24,939 nt of DNA from Bordetella parapertussis (GTDB lineage Bacteria; Pseudomonadota; Gammaproteobacteria; Burkholderiales; Burkholderiaceae_B), in assembly GCA_945868195.1 (NCBI GenBank), contig CAMBLP010000011.1, forward strand, positions 1-24,939. Direction: 5' to 3'. Shown here piece by piece: positions 24,763 through 24,939 of this stretch. The notes under the pieces are model-generated. The model saw only the letters and a list, made by a program, of their open reading frames with translations, was not told the origin of the DNA and did no database searches. A program made the position numbers and the translations under genes. The first letter of the stretch is position 1. Each line of letters starts with the position of its first letter.

Positions 24763-24939
24763 TTAAGGCGTTCGATCCAGCAACTCCTTTAAAATCTCAT
24801 CCGTATGTTGCCCCAACATAGGCGCAGCACGCTTGTACTCAACCGGCGTCGCAGAAAAATTCATCGGACTCGCCGTCGTAGGTGAAGTCCCGCCTGTTGG
24901 ATGTGGAATATTTTTCCAGATTTCACGGGCTTTGACCTG
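24763..24939 (-). CDS. CaiB/BaiF-type CoA-transferase, C-terminal end
   Basis: The last 58 codons of a gene that enters the window from the right edge and ends at TAA 24765-24763. The visible part has the C-terminal pattern of formyl-CoA transferase-like (class III CoA-transferase) proteins: IPHPTGG, then a P-M-F segment, then RAAPMLGQHTDEILKELL. This tail (AP-x-LGxHT-xEIL) is highly characteristic. It precedes the binding protein on the same strand, so it may belong to the import/activation operon or be its upstream neighbour. Substrate is unknown, and the catalytic aspartate lies outside the window. Confidence 0.88.
   Translation of the reverse strand, partial: QVKAREIWKNIPHPTGGTSPTTASPMNFSATPVEYKRAAPMLGQHTDEILKELLDRTP

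Overview
The window looks like chromosome from a betaproteobacterium of the Burkholderiales, possibly Alcaligenaceae-like. This rests on gene content and order: amgK-murU divergent from lptD-surA-rsmA, a glyQ-glyS-gmhB-plsC-YgjP string, fused class I fumarase, and Liv-type ABC transport with CoA-handling enzymes. There is no rRNA or other marker to fix the genus. Base composition appears even, near or slightly above 50% GC. I saw no tRNA, insertion sequence, phage gene, CRISPR array or other sign of recent transfer. Coding density is very high and no gene-free stretch exceeds 300 bases.

Region 1 (1-4225, minus strand) is a cell-envelope block. In transcription order it runs amgK, murU (peptidoglycan recycling to UDP-MurNAc), a membrane-anchored coiled-coil protein resembling DUF6776, an ArnT/GT39-like polytopic glycosyltransferase, and the N-terminus of a flippase-like (lysylphosphatidylglycerol synthase transmembrane type) protein running off the left edge. 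Region 2 (4297-9113, plus strand) is lptD-surA-rsmA: the LPS export barrel, the chaperone that helps fold it, and a 16S rRNA dimethyltransferase. pdxA, which sits between surA and rsmA in E. coli, is absent.

Region 3 (9127-15894, minus strand) is transcribed from the glyQ side: glyQ, glyS, gmhB, plsC and a YgjP-like metallohydrolase, chained by 4- to 11-base overlaps, then gloA and glycerate kinase after a 67-base gap. It mixes glycine charging, heptose synthesis, phosphatidic acid synthesis and methylglyoxal/glycerate metabolism. Region 4 (16062-18440, plus strand) holds an enoyl-CoA hydratase family protein and an Fe-S class I fumarase, each with its own upstream gap and plausible control elements.

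Region 5 (18567-24939, minus strand) is a catabolic import module. In transcription order it has the end of a CaiB-type CoA-transferase, a Liv-type periplasmic binding protein, permeases LivH and LivM, ATPases LivG and LivF, and an acyl-CoA synthetase that starts one base after the livF stop. The arrangement suggests uptake of a carboxylic acid followed by CoA activation; the substrate cannot be read from the sequence. This module is the best candidate for something not yet functionally described. Smaller points of interest are the LptD cysteine layout, proline-rich SurA linkers, a degenerate LivG signature motif and a histidine-bearing tandem repeat in the YgjP-like protein.
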